From NCBI RefSeq assembly GCF_000715075.1, contig NC_134096.1:39753804-39817803 (forward strand): a DNA stretch of 64,000 nt, given 5' to 3'. The DNA is from Nicotiana tabacum. Taxonomy: Eukaryota; Streptophyta; Magnoliopsida; Solanales; Solanaceae. The notes under the pieces are model-generated. The model made no database searches. It saw nothing but the letters and a program-made list of their open reading frames with translations, and was not told the origin of the DNA. A program made the position numbers and the translations under genes. Positions 33,924 through 44,931 of the stretch are shown here, in pieces. The number at the start of each line of letters is the position of its first letter. The first letter of the stretch is position 1.

Positions 33924-34690
33924 TGTAACACCCCAAAGTTTTAACTAATATTTGCATTCTCAATTGAGAATCTTTATAATGAGGATAGATTTTACTTCGC
34001 ACTTCCTAAACGTGAATTTGACAATATATGAAAATTGCATACTTTAGGTTGTGTTAATATTGACAAAGAAGTTCCATGGTGTTGCTATGTATAACACTTA
34101 ATATCATTTTGATGAATTGTTATGAAATACATTAGATATTTAAGGTTTTGGACTGCCACCATTTTTGTATTTATCCAAAGAAGAAAAGTTTGGGCAGCCA
34201 CCTTTTGTTCATCCTTATCCAATGTGAGATATCCTTAAGGACCTCCTCTCATATTTCATTCTTTCATGCCAAAGAAAACCCTTACCCTCTCTCCTTCTTA
34301 TCACATAAAATACTACATGATAACCATCAGAAATTTTTACTAAATCAACCAGCCAAACTAGTTCTTGATGAAACTCAAGTTGCTCCTCTCTTTTGTGGTA
34401 AGTTACTAAACCCGCTTTTATACTAGATATCTATTAGTTTTTTCTTCATATCTTCTTATATGGAGCTCTATTTTAAGTGATTCAAGCTTTGCTGGAAAAA
34501 TATTTTATAGCTCTGTAACTCTTATTCAGGCACCAAAATCTAATTTTGCTTGTATTTACTGGAAAAGGGATCATAAAGTACATGGCAGGTGCTGCCCCGA
34601 TTTTCTGTTTTACAAACTCTCCCTGTACTGCTTTTAGTATTCTTAGCATAACCTTTTGCACGAAACTGATATTGGGGTGATTCAAGATTT
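33924..34690 (+). repeat. Possible partial or solo LTR
   Basis: TGTAACACCCCAAAGTTTTAAC resembles the start of gypsy LTRs, and a TTGGGCAGCCACC segment with a CT-rich leader and GTGGTAAGTTAC donor-like site follows. No clear end or flanking duplication was found, so the right limit is a guess. Confidence 0.35.
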
Positions 34691-34759
34691 TCTCAGTCCC
34701 TACGACACATGTCTACGACTTTTATGAAGACTATACAGTCTAGTTCGTTCGTTGTTGGG

Positions 34760-35484
34760 CCTGCATCCAAAGAAAAATCGTGAGTTGTCAGGGAAAGGTT
34801 TCTTCGTGCCTTTAATTCTTCATCTCGCCTTTGCTCCTTGTCTTGCTGCCTTGTTCGAGTCACCCTGGGTATCATCTGGCAATTATAGAAAATTAAGTTT
34901 TCGAAAACATGCATTTGTGACAGATCATTTATTTAAAATGCATGTTTTCGAAATATGTGATAATGCATAATACAAATAAATTCCAAATCGGAGATTGTGA
35001 CGCGCTTGGAGACAATGCCTAGTCTCATGCAAGGAAAGGCAATGCTTAGCCTTGTGCAATGATGAGGGTTGTGTTTAGCCCTATGCGGGAAGAGCAATGA
35101 TTAAATGTGAGAGGAAAAATGATTCTTAGCTTGATGCATTTTTGCTTGGCGACTTCTGTTCGTGTGAAGATAGTGATCTTATTGTATGTATATATTTGCG
35201 AACGTGCTTGTTACATCCATTGTGCCTGCATCCAAAGAAAAATCGTGAGTTGTCGGGGAAAGGTTGCTTCGTGCCTTTGATTTTTAATCTCGCCTTTGCT
35301 CCTTGTCTTGCTGCCTTGTTCGAGTCACCCTGGGTATCATCTGGCAATTATAGAAAATGAAGTTTTCGAAAACATACATTTGTGATAGATCATTTATTTA
35401 AAAATGCAGTTGTTCGAAATATGTGATAATGCATAAAACAAATAAATGCCGAATCGGAGATTGTGACGCGCTTTGAGACATTGC
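34760..35484. repeat. Direct repeat, ~259-base copies 465 bases apart
   Basis: 34760-35018 and 35225-35484 match almost throughout, from CCTGCATCCAAAGAAAAATC to GACGCGCTT-GAGACA-TGC. A unique ~206-base piece lies between them, containing TTGGCGACTTCTG (35147-35159). They abut the 3' end of E on the minus strand and so may be repeats in its 3' untranslated region. Confidence 0.88.
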
Positions 35485-35849
35485 AACCTCCTCAACTCAA
35501 ATTTTTCAGGACCATCCTCAAAATTCTGTCCCAGTCTATATGCCTACTTCTGGTAATACTCTTCTTGGCGATATTTCACATAATGAGATTTGACAAACTC
35601 GAAATCTTGCCCCAATTTCTGACCATAAAAGGGAAGGAAGATTTAATTATGATGTGACCGAACCCACAGGGCTGCCTAGGTATCCCCTCTTAAACGGGAA
35701 TCGGGTGAAGCGTAGTTCAGGTTACATCAAATAGAAAGTGCAAACATAATCTTAAACATAATATCTCTTGACTACGTCTGAGTTGATAGGTTTTGGCCAT
35801 ATCTCTCTATCCATCTCTGCAAGTATAAGTGCTCCTCCTGTCAGTACTC
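35485..35849 (-). other. 3' non-coding region of E
   Basis: On the minus strand it contains the stretch TTTAAGAGGGGATACCTAGG after the integrase, a word I recognise from Ogre-type elements. GAGTTGAGGAGG at its lower end is a possible polypurine tract. No frame is supported. Confidence 0.45.
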
Positions 35850-36776
35850 GGTGAACCATGTAAGGGCCTTGCTAGTTGGGTGAGAATTTCCCCTTTGGTC
35901 ATCCTGATGCAGGAAGATCCGTTTCAGCACCAATTTCCCCAGTGTGAATTGCCTCAATATAACCTTTTTGTTGAAAGCCCTCGCCATTCTATTCTGGTAG
36001 AGTTAATCATGAAACACTGCGTTCATTCTCTTACCATCAATGAGAGCCAGTTGTTCATACCGGCTCCGTATCCATTCCGCGTCGCTCAGCTCGTCCTTGT
36101 ATGATTCTTAATGAGGGTATCTCGACTTTGATGGGAATAACAGCTTTGGTACCGTATACCAATAGATAGGGTGTTTCCCCAGTTGATGTACGAATTGTAG
36201 TGCGGTTCCCGAGCAAAGAAAATGGTAGCTTCTCGTGCCATTGCTTGTAGTTGTCCGCCATTTTCCTCAGTATCTTCCTGATGTTTTTGTTTGCGGCTTC
36301 TGGACAAAATCCACTACGACCTTCTTAGTCACAGCCTTATAGGAAGCGGCTGCAACACATTTTGTGAAGTAGTCTATAGACACCAAAATGAACATGTGTT
36401 CGTTTGAAGCAGCGGGTTCAATTGGTCCGATGACATCCATGCCCCAAGCAGAGAAAGGTCAGGGTGAAATCGTTAAATTAAGTTCGTTGGGTAGCACTCG
36501 TATCATATCAACATGTATCTATCATTGGTGACACTTTTGAACATATTTGATGCGGTCTGTCTCCATGGTCATCCAGAAATACCCTGCTCTTAATATCTTC
36601 CTGGCCAAAACGAAACCGTTCATGTGAAGTCCGCAAGTTCCGGCATGTATTTCTTCGAGTAATCTAGATGCCTCCTTGGCATCGACACATCGCAACAATC
36701 CCAAATCAGGAGTCCTTTTATACAAAATTCCTCCACTCTGAAAGAAATGGTTGGCCAATCTTCGAAGCGTGCGCTT
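35850..36776 (-). pseudogene. pol: E integrase with the core deleted
   Basis: The N-terminal part is at 36758-36522 (ANHFFQSGGILYKRTPDLGL, EEIHAGTCGLHMNGFVLARK, the zinc domain, up to KCHQ), then WGMDVIGPIEPAAS with the first Asp and FTKCVAAASYKAVTKKVVVD. At about 36303 the reading jumps from VVVDFV straight to EAANKNI-KILRKMADN. The stretch that should carry CRFGVP...TDN (second Asp) and the region up to the catalytic Glu is missing, about 170 bases by comparison with R2. The C-terminal GETPYLLVYGTKAVIPIKVE is present at 36261-36055. A non-functional integrase by deletion, in addition to stops. Confidence 0.87.
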
Positions 36777-37439
36777 CTAAGTGTGTGTAGCATTCTCTGG
36801 GTATTCTCCTTTCTCCAAGTATTTTTTGATATCGTGGAACCATGGATTTCCATCAGATTCTTCTTCAACATGAGCATAATAAGCTAGCTGCTTACAAATG
36901 TTTATTAGGATAGGATAGATAAAATTCTTGTCTGGATGTTGTATCACGGAAGACAAGGTGGCTAATGCATCTACGAACTCATTCTGAATCCTTGGAACAT
37001 GTTTGAATTCTATCTTTGTGAACCTCTTGATCAACTGTTGTACACAATGCAAGTATGGCAATATTTTAGTGTTCTTGGTAGCCCATTCTCCTAGTACCTG
37101 GTGCACCAATAGACTAGAATCTCTGATTACCAGTAACTCCTGAACGTTTATGTCGATGGCCAACCTGAGTCCCAAGATACAGGCCTCATATTCTGCCATA
37201 TTATTGGTGCACGGGAACCTGAGTTTTGCGGATACCGGATAATGTTGACCGATTTCTGATACTAAAATAGCTCCGATGCCCACTCCCTTGAAGTTTGCTG
37301 CCCCATCAAAAAATATTCTCCAACCATCATATGTTTCGACAATATATTCTCCTACAAATGACACTTCCTCATCGGGAAAATACATCTTCAATGGTTCGTA
37401 TTCTCCGTCTACGGGGTTCTCTGCCAAGTGATCGACCAA
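36777..37439 (-). pseudogene. pol: E second (archaeal-like) RNase H, open frame of 220 residues
   Basis: The longest clean part of E pol. WRIFFDGAANFKGVGIGAIL (Asp), NMAEYEACILGLRLAIDINV (Glu), LLVIRDSSLLVHQVLGEWAT (Asp, in RDS where GDS is usual) and HVPRIQNEFVDALATLSS (last Asp). The catalytic set is therefore complete. The N-terminal part (LAENPVDGEYEPLKMYFPDE) is the linker from the first RNase H. It is open from 37439 to the stop at 36777-36779, but only as part of the broken polyprotein. Confidence 0.9.
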
Positions 37440-37724
37440 TGCTTGCCCCTAGACTGCCTTTTGAGTCACATAAATGATGTCGAACTCACTTAGCAATATC
37501 TTTCACTTTGCTAACTTGCCTGTAGGCATGGGTTTATGAAAGATGTACTTCAGTGGGTCCATCCTTGATATGAGGTAGGTAGTGTACGCACAGAAATAAT
37601 GTCTCAACTTCTGGGCTATCATGTCAAAGCACAGTAGGTGTGCTCCAGCAAAGAATACCTGGCCTCATAAGGTGTGAACTTCTTACTCGGATAGTATATC
37701 GCCTGCTCTCTCCTCCCGGCTTCA
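37440..37724 (-). pseudogene. pol: E first RNase H, degraded
   Basis: EAGRREQAIYYPSKKFTPYE, ARYSLLEHTYCAL, IAQKLRHYFCAYTTYLISRM, PLKYIFHKPMPTGKLAK and ILLSEFDIIYVTQKAV can be followed on the minus strand. A base loss near 37645 deletes the Trp codon region, and TGA replaces TGG after KLAK. The first catalytic Asp of retroviral RNase H is not seen. Confidence 0.82.
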
Positions 37725-38370
37725 TCATGTTGCCCCAGAATGCAGCCAAAGGCTCTGTCCAATCACGTACAGATACAGCAATAGAGGTCTTCTTGGTTCG
37801 GGAGAGACCAACAAGGGCGGTTTAGATAAATATTCCTTGATTTTGTTGAAGGCTTTCTGGCATTCTTCGGTCCAATTTGTCGCAGCATCTTTCCTCAGCA
37901 TCTTGAAGATTGGCTCACATATCACTGTTGATTGCGCTATAAAATGGCTGATATAATCGAGGTGTCCTAGAAAACTCATCACGTCCTTCTTGTTCTTTGG
38001 TGGTGGCAAGTTCTAAATAGCTTTGATTTTTTATGGGTCTAGCTCAATACCATGGTGGCTGACGATGAAACCTGACATCTTCCCAGCAGGGACTCTGAAG
38101 GCACATTTTGCGGGGTTCAACTTCAAATTGTATTTTCGAAGTCGGTCGAAAAACTTCTTCAGGTCTGCTTTGTGGTTTGAACTCCTTTTGGATTTGATGA
38201 TAACATCATCCACGTACACCTCTATTTCCTTGTGTATCATGTTATGGAAAAGAGTCATCATGGCCCTCCTGTAGGTGGCCCCATCATTCTTCAAACCAAA
38301 TGTCATCATTTTATAACAGTATATCCCCCAAGGTGTGATAAAGATTGTCTTTTTGACGTCCTCTTCATAC
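37725..38370 (-). pseudogene. pol: E reverse transcriptase, C-terminal half
   Basis: It continues from 46962 across insertion C. MYEEDVKKTIFITPWGIYCY, MTFGLKNDGATYRRAM, catalytic VYVDDVIIKSKRSS (38200-38240), KLNPAKCAFRVPAGKMSGFI, then a TAG after IELDP, and VMSFLGHLDYISHFIAQSTV. YVDD is intact. The downstream frame 38009-37725 ends where the first RNase H loses frame. Confidence 0.9.
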
Positions 38371-38375
38371 ATCTA

Positions 38376-40460
38376 TGTCACGACCAAAACTGATGGGTCG
38401 CGACGGGCACTCGGTACCTTACTCAACCGAGTACCAACGTAACGTATCTTTCGTATCATTCTATCATAGGTAAATGAACCGGAGTAAACCATGAGGGAAT
38501 GCAAACTTATACATATGATATACTGGCCTATAAGACCAAAATTACACTGAATATAGGCTGACAAGGCCGTACCATCTTTCACGTACACGACATATGTCTA
38601 AAAGCCTCTAAGAGTATATATTTGTCATAAAGGTTGGGACAAAGCCCCGCTATACCAAACAATACACATCTAAATCATACTAACCAAACAAGCAACTCCG
38701 GAGCAAATGGAGTGCACCGACATCTTCTGCTGAGCTGATCGCCTACTTGGAGGACTCTCGACCTGTCTATCGAGACTTGCGGGCATAAAACACAGCGTCC
38801 CCCGGGAAAGGGACGTTAGTACAAATAATGTACCGAGTATGTAAGGAATAAAAATCAGTAAATAATAGACATGAGAGAAACATGGAGTAAAAGACTCGAC
38901 ATGTACATTTATGCTATGTGAATCATTTCGTTTTTTATAATGCCATGCATATGCGTATAAATGTCATACCATGCATAGATATATGCGTTCATAACATCAT
39001 CAAGCCTCTGAGGGCATCCCATCATATCATTTCGGTCACTGTGGGCAAATCATCAATGTATACCAGCTGATCAGGTGGTGGTGCGTATATAACGCCGTAA
39101 CCTTTTCCCATATCCCATATACATATAATATATGCGTATATAATGCCATCTGGTCATGGGTCAATGTACATGTATAAATGCATGAAATGCACAAGAAATA
39201 AGTTAATAAGATTTCTCGGAATGTCATAAAATCAATAAGCCTTTCGGGTAAACTGTATCAAATACGTATTTTTCTGAGACCCATGAATCGAAGATATAAT
39301 AATAATTCACATGGGGAATCAAGAATATAGACACCCCTAGTACTTCTATGAATAGAGTCAGTTATGGAAATTGTGCATTTGCTCATTTTGTTTGTATCGT
39401 ATTGATCATGCCAAAAAGAGAGAAAGGATAACCTTAACATACCTGAGCCGATTCTCTTAGATAATCCCTCTAACACACGTTAAATGCGACAAAATACGTG
39501 ACGGCAAGATCGAAGTAGGGAAAAATTCGTATGAAATTTTGTTGTAGCAAATCACGTTGCTATCGTCTACTCTTGTATGAATTTCGTGGCTTCTTGTTGC
39601 TTTAGTTGGACATACTTTTGTATATGTTTGCTGAAGAAATCACGTTTCCATCTACTCGTAAAGAATTCACATGAATTCAAGAATTCACATGAATTATTTC
39701 TTTGATAAATCCATACGTTACTTTGTAGATAATGAGATCTTTGATAATCTCATGTGAATTCCTTAATGAAGTAAGGGTAAAGATATTCCAAGAAAAAGAA
39801 GTCTTTAAAAAAAAAATGGTGAGCTCCATCCGTTCTTATCTTAGCAAGCTTACGTCCAAAGACTTAAGTTTCCAAAATGATTCTTTGAGTTTCAAATGCA
39901 TTCTTTAAAAGTCTTGGTTGGTAGGTCCATTTATATTTTAATTCTTAGCAAGACTTCTTGTCCCCAAATTGTGACACCAACGTAGCATACATATTAGTCA
40001 TATATTACTTTAGTTGTCATGGTCCCACGTGGACAAGACAATTCTTACACTTACCCACTTAAATTAATAATTAACCAATTATCTCAAATTACTTAAAATA
40101 CTACTCACTTTTACCACACTTTATACACTTTACTATCACGGCCATGTGGTACCTTGTATGGTACTAGTCCATAAATATTGGGTATTTTAGCTCGGGCCGT
40201 ATTTTACCTCAAAATGACAAACTTCGACGAAATTCATTTTCTTCGATTCGCTTACCCTCTCACCTTCACGAATTAACTTATCACTTGTTTTAAATAGCAT
40301 AGTACTTATAATCCCAAAATAAATCTCATTCCCGAACTTACGTCGATTAACTTACGATGAAACTTCAACGTGCAAAAATGCGTGATGTGACATCTCATTT
40401 CCAAGATTTCATTAATTTATTTGTGGCGTACTTTCACGTACGAAAATATGGGGTGTAACA
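38376..40460 (-). repeat. 3' LTR of C (2085 bp)
   Basis: On the minus strand it starts TGTTACACCCCATATTTTCG and ends GTCGTGACA. It is ~60 bases longer than the 5' LTR because of a segment at about 39818-39880 that the other lacks. CGTAC-TTTCAC-GTACG near its start can form a small hairpin. Confidence 0.92.
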
Positions 40461-40478
40461 TCATTCCCCCCTTTGAAA
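40461..40478 (-). promoter_or_regulatory. Polypurine tract of C
   Basis: On the minus strand TTTCAAAGGGGGGAATGA directly precedes the LTR start TGTTACACC. Confidence 0.75.
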
Positions 40479-43400
40479 CATTCATCCTCAAATGTTGACT
40501 GATGCACTTATCATTCTCATAACGCATAGCTCTTGCGAATACTTTAGTACTCCTCTTGCCATCTAGGCGACTGTTCTGTGAATGAATCCTTAAGGCCAGG
40601 GCATTCCTCCTTTAAGCCTCTTTCTCACACCATGACTTGTGGTCAGAATCTTTGTAACTGTTGCTACCTTTTATCATGCAGCTTGTACGACTTTTTCCTA
40701 GTATGTGCGCCTATGCAACTCTTCTCTCCTTTTTCCTCCAGTTTTTAGCCAATCTCTAGGCCTCACTTTGTAAGAATATACAGAGCTTGATAAGATGTCT
40801 CTCTGGGCATCTATAGGTATACTGAAGTTCTTTGCTCGATACTTTGTTGAACTTACGAATATTACTATATCTTATTTCATAGACCCGTATATCCATTCGT
40901 ATGACTTTACTGCATCTAGGTAAGTCATACTATACCATAACTCTTACTTCGATTTATCGTTACTGAGGTCTGCTACCAAACTCCAAGTTACTCTCGTTGC
41001 TTTTCCCATATATATAAATCTAAGTCCTTTAATGCTTCCTCATTACTATCCATCTTAAGAATGACGGCCTAATCTCATCTCATACTTTGTGACTTTTGTC
41101 CATCCATTGTTGATTCACCTCAATATTGATCTACAATATACCACTGATAACTTGAAACTTCTTACGTAATACCTTTCCATTAGGGCTTATGTTGCATCAA
41201 GGGGTATTTGAAGTGATTTTCCTAATCCACTTAGCGGCGATATTGTACTTCAATAACCGTATTTTATAGCATCCCAATGTGATTCACCTACATGGGTATT
41301 TTAATCCCGTACAATTCATGAAATCCTCTTCAAATCATTACTCAATCGAAGGCCCAAACATCATCCTTTATCTATCACAATCACACCCTCATTCTACTAC
41401 CAGGGCAGCATTCCATCTCTCTTCTAAATGCTACTAGTCTTAGATTTCTTTGAGTTCATTCAGGCTATACTGAGCTTTCTATAACTTAGAGAAACCATCA
41501 TCTCTCTTGTTTTCCTGGTCTTAATCTTGAGAACTTATTCATTCTCGTCACCTTCTCACTCGCCCTTCCTTATCCTTACTCATGTCTTCCTAAAACCTTG
41601 TCGCTTTACCATACTATAGCTTGCGACTTACACATATCTATTTATATTGCTCGCAACCTTTCCTCAACTTGTATGCTCATAGATTTCCTTATGTTATTCT
41701 GGAACATCAAGCGAGACATCACATCGTCTCTAACTCTTTTTTTTACTCTCTTGACTAGGCCTCTTGATACCTAGAAACCATATGTTGGAAGATATGCCAT
41801 TGGCGACGCTACTACCATTCCTGGATACTAAATCCCAGCAATTCTAGCATTTGATCTACAGTATGGACTATTCACAACCTTCGGCACTTGAGTATCTCGT
41901 ACGTTGTTCACCTTTGCCTTACCTTAAAATCTCACATCACATCTTCTATCTCTTTCATAACTTTCCTTCCACATAGGTATGATTTACATTCACTAGTTGA
42001 AGCTCTATTGTAATACTTGCACCTCTGGTGCATACACAATCTGGTGAGAGCTTCATATTGACTTCTTATAAGGCTGGTACTTTTCTAACTAGCTTTATCG
42101 TAGAGTTGTTATAGAATATGGCTATTGTACTATCTCTCTTGTACCTCTGATCAATCTTTATGGCTTAAGCTATTTTTTGATCTGCGGCTAATGGTATTAC
42201 CTTGGCCTTTCATGGATGCTATGGAATACCCATGATACAATCTCTTAACAATTCAATCCTTTATCTTTGACCTGGTCTCAATTCCTTTATTTAACTTATA
42301 CCGGAGTCTTCTACGGCTGTATGATTGTAAACATATATGCTGCATGGATAATACTCCGAAATCTTAAGTGCATTCATAATGTAATTATCTCTAGATCATT
42401 GATCGAATAATTCCTTTCGTTCCTTCTCAACTTTCTTTAAATGCAAGCAATTACTTTTCCTGGTCTTCCTGCCCCCTTGTTGCGTGCATACTTAACTTAT
42501 CTTAGTTCCCACACATGTCAGAGTTTTCGTGCAACTCATATTATCTCGAATCCTACTTTTGATTTCGTTTCCCGCTCATTAGCCATGCTAGGTGCCACTT
42601 CCTTATGGAGTGCATATAATGTTGTTGTGATACTGTTGTTACAAGACCATTTCCTCTTTTGGTCACTTTGCTTAGGTTGAAGCCTTCTCCCTTATTTCCT
42701 CAGCTAGTCTTTCGTTGTAGTACTTAGGGAAGACCTTCTGACTCTTGTAAAGTTGCGAGCTTATTACATCGTATATTTGACGGAATTTTTGATGTTCTTC
42801 CTTGCCTATAATTATCTGTAGTTACTTATTTCCAGGCCCTTGTACTTGTAGAGTTACTCATGAACTGAAGTTTTGACTGTCTTCCTAGTGACATTCTCTT
42901 TTATTTACCTTTAACTACCCCAACTCCTATATGAATATATCTCAAGGATCACGATGTCATGTCTGCGAGACTGAATTCCCGTGTTGGGGTTCACAATGTT
43001 TATCCTGCATGATCTATTGATTTGTCTACATCCTCTTGTCTAGCCATAACTAGGCTCTTCCTGAATCAACTACTAACTACTCATTGGCTCATTCTCATAT
43101 CAATATTCTGCGTAATCTTTCGTGGGTCATTTCCTTTATCTTAACTTACGTCCCGCACTGGCTCCTTATCTATCAATAACATCTCAGGCAGGAACCCTTA
43201 CCTCCTCTCCTTGACGTCATGTTTTCATAATGTTCTAGAATCGTAGCATATATGTAGGATTTGAATAAGTGCAATCTTATCCCTTTCTCATTCTTATCAC
43301 ATTTTTCCTTTATTAATCCATAGTTACTAGAACCACTTAATTCTGACTTATTGCCACATCACTCCATATCCCCCCTTTAGGGGAGTACTAGGAGTTGGAG

Positions 43401-44916
43401 CCACGAGGATCTGCCTATAGATATTTTACCCCTTCATCTTTAGTGTCTTTGCATATCATCGATGACCCTTACTCGCCTTGCGGCAATCCTTCTGTATCAA
43501 GGATAATAAAATTCCTTATTCTCGAGGGTGACACTTAGCATAACTGGCACATACAGTCCCTTAAGCTTAACTTTGCTCATATTGCTTGTTTTAGGAAAGA
43601 GTCTTCCTAAATGACAATTCTCTGAATTTCTCATGAATCTTCTTTTGTTTTCCATTCTATTATCGCCGGAACGCAATCCCTGAATCAGTCCATAATTCAT
43701 ATTTAGTTTATCTTGTTCACTAGTCCATACTGATTTCTGTTACTCTGGGTCTAACCTTTCCCTCTGGCAGTCGCGTTAGAGTCACTGACTTATTTCTCGA
43801 AATGAGGATATGACTTTATGGCCTATACTCTTTTGTTGTCTCAAAGCCTGTCACCTCTCGTCCTTTCCTTCACTTGACTATAGACTATGTAATACAGTCA
43901 TCGTTTTGATCTACCGTTGTCATCCATGTATCACATCTTACTCATAATGCTTCATTAACTCTCTTCTTATTTTCCGCTAACATTTATGTCTATCACTTTA
44001 TTCTGAAAACTCGAACAAGACATTCTTTTGCTTTTAGCTCCCCTTGCTCCATCTACTGGCTCTTTGGGTTTCCTAACATCCTTTCCCAACTAGGGATGGG
44101 AGCCACACTAAGGTAATATTTATCCTTTCCAGGATTCTAGTGCTTATCTTTGTAGTACTCATAACCGTACTATTTTAGAATGCAGCATCTAGGTGTCTCA
44201 CAAGGAGATCTATTAGCACATTTGCAATGCCCTTCGGAAATGTCAACTAACGCAAATAATCCATCCACCATTTTGGGTTACTCTAACCCCAGTCGGATCC
44301 TTATATCCCGTCTTTTTCTTAAACTACACTTGTTAGCCTCCGTAAGGCATAGCTGAGATTGGTGTGGCCAATTGTACATACATCTGTTATTGTTGAAGGT
44401 AACTCAAAAGGCTTATATTTCTCTGCTTGAATTATAAATACCAATAACCTTCATTAACTGGGCGCCTCATACCCTTCTTCGCCTTGCTTTTTTTACTTAT
44501 TGAAACTTGTATCTATCTTCTGAATCTCTCGTTGCCTTTCACCCTAGGGGTGGATATTCTTGCCTTATGTCTCCTTATCAAGAAGCTTACACGTCTTAGT
44601 ACACACATGATCCGCTGAAGACCTTACATTTACCCGTCATAGGAATGATGCAAACTCGAGTTCCTCTAACTCAACACTTCTATAGCTATATCTCTTACCA
44701 ATCATCTTTCTGGATGTAGGCATCGTCGTATTATAAATAAGGTAGAGTTTAGAAAATTGAGTTATTACAACTGAGCTCTACCACACGATCTAGAGTAAGA
44801 AGAAAAAGTGACAGTCCTAAATGCCCTGTAGCCTCCTGCTTATAGGTGTGGTGTACAGCACACCCATAAATAAGACTCTACTAGACACGACTTGTAAACT
44901 CCATAGGACATAAAAA
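40479..44916 (-). other. Non-coding body of C
   Basis: No frame over ~80 codons and no retroelement domain that I can recognise on either strand. Just before the polypurine tract the minus strand can be read TFEDECFKGGNDV, which resembles the end of gypsy pol frames (the -F-EGGND- pattern), so the body may be a heavily decayed gypsy interior rather than foreign DNA. Confidence 0.6.
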
Positions 44917-44931
44917 CTCTGATACGACTTT
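44917..44931 (-). promoter_or_regulatory. Primer binding site relic of C
   Basis: On the minus strand AAGTCGTATCAGAG follows the LTR end; element D has AAGTGGTATCAGAGC at the same place, the canonical form. C carries one G-to-C mismatch. Confidence 0.75.

Noticed and set aside
34752..35360. Twin plus-strand frames (72 residues) with LHPKKNRELSGKG
   Set aside because: They are similar only because they lie in the two copies of the direct repeat; no domain, and the region is untranslated sequence of a retroelement.
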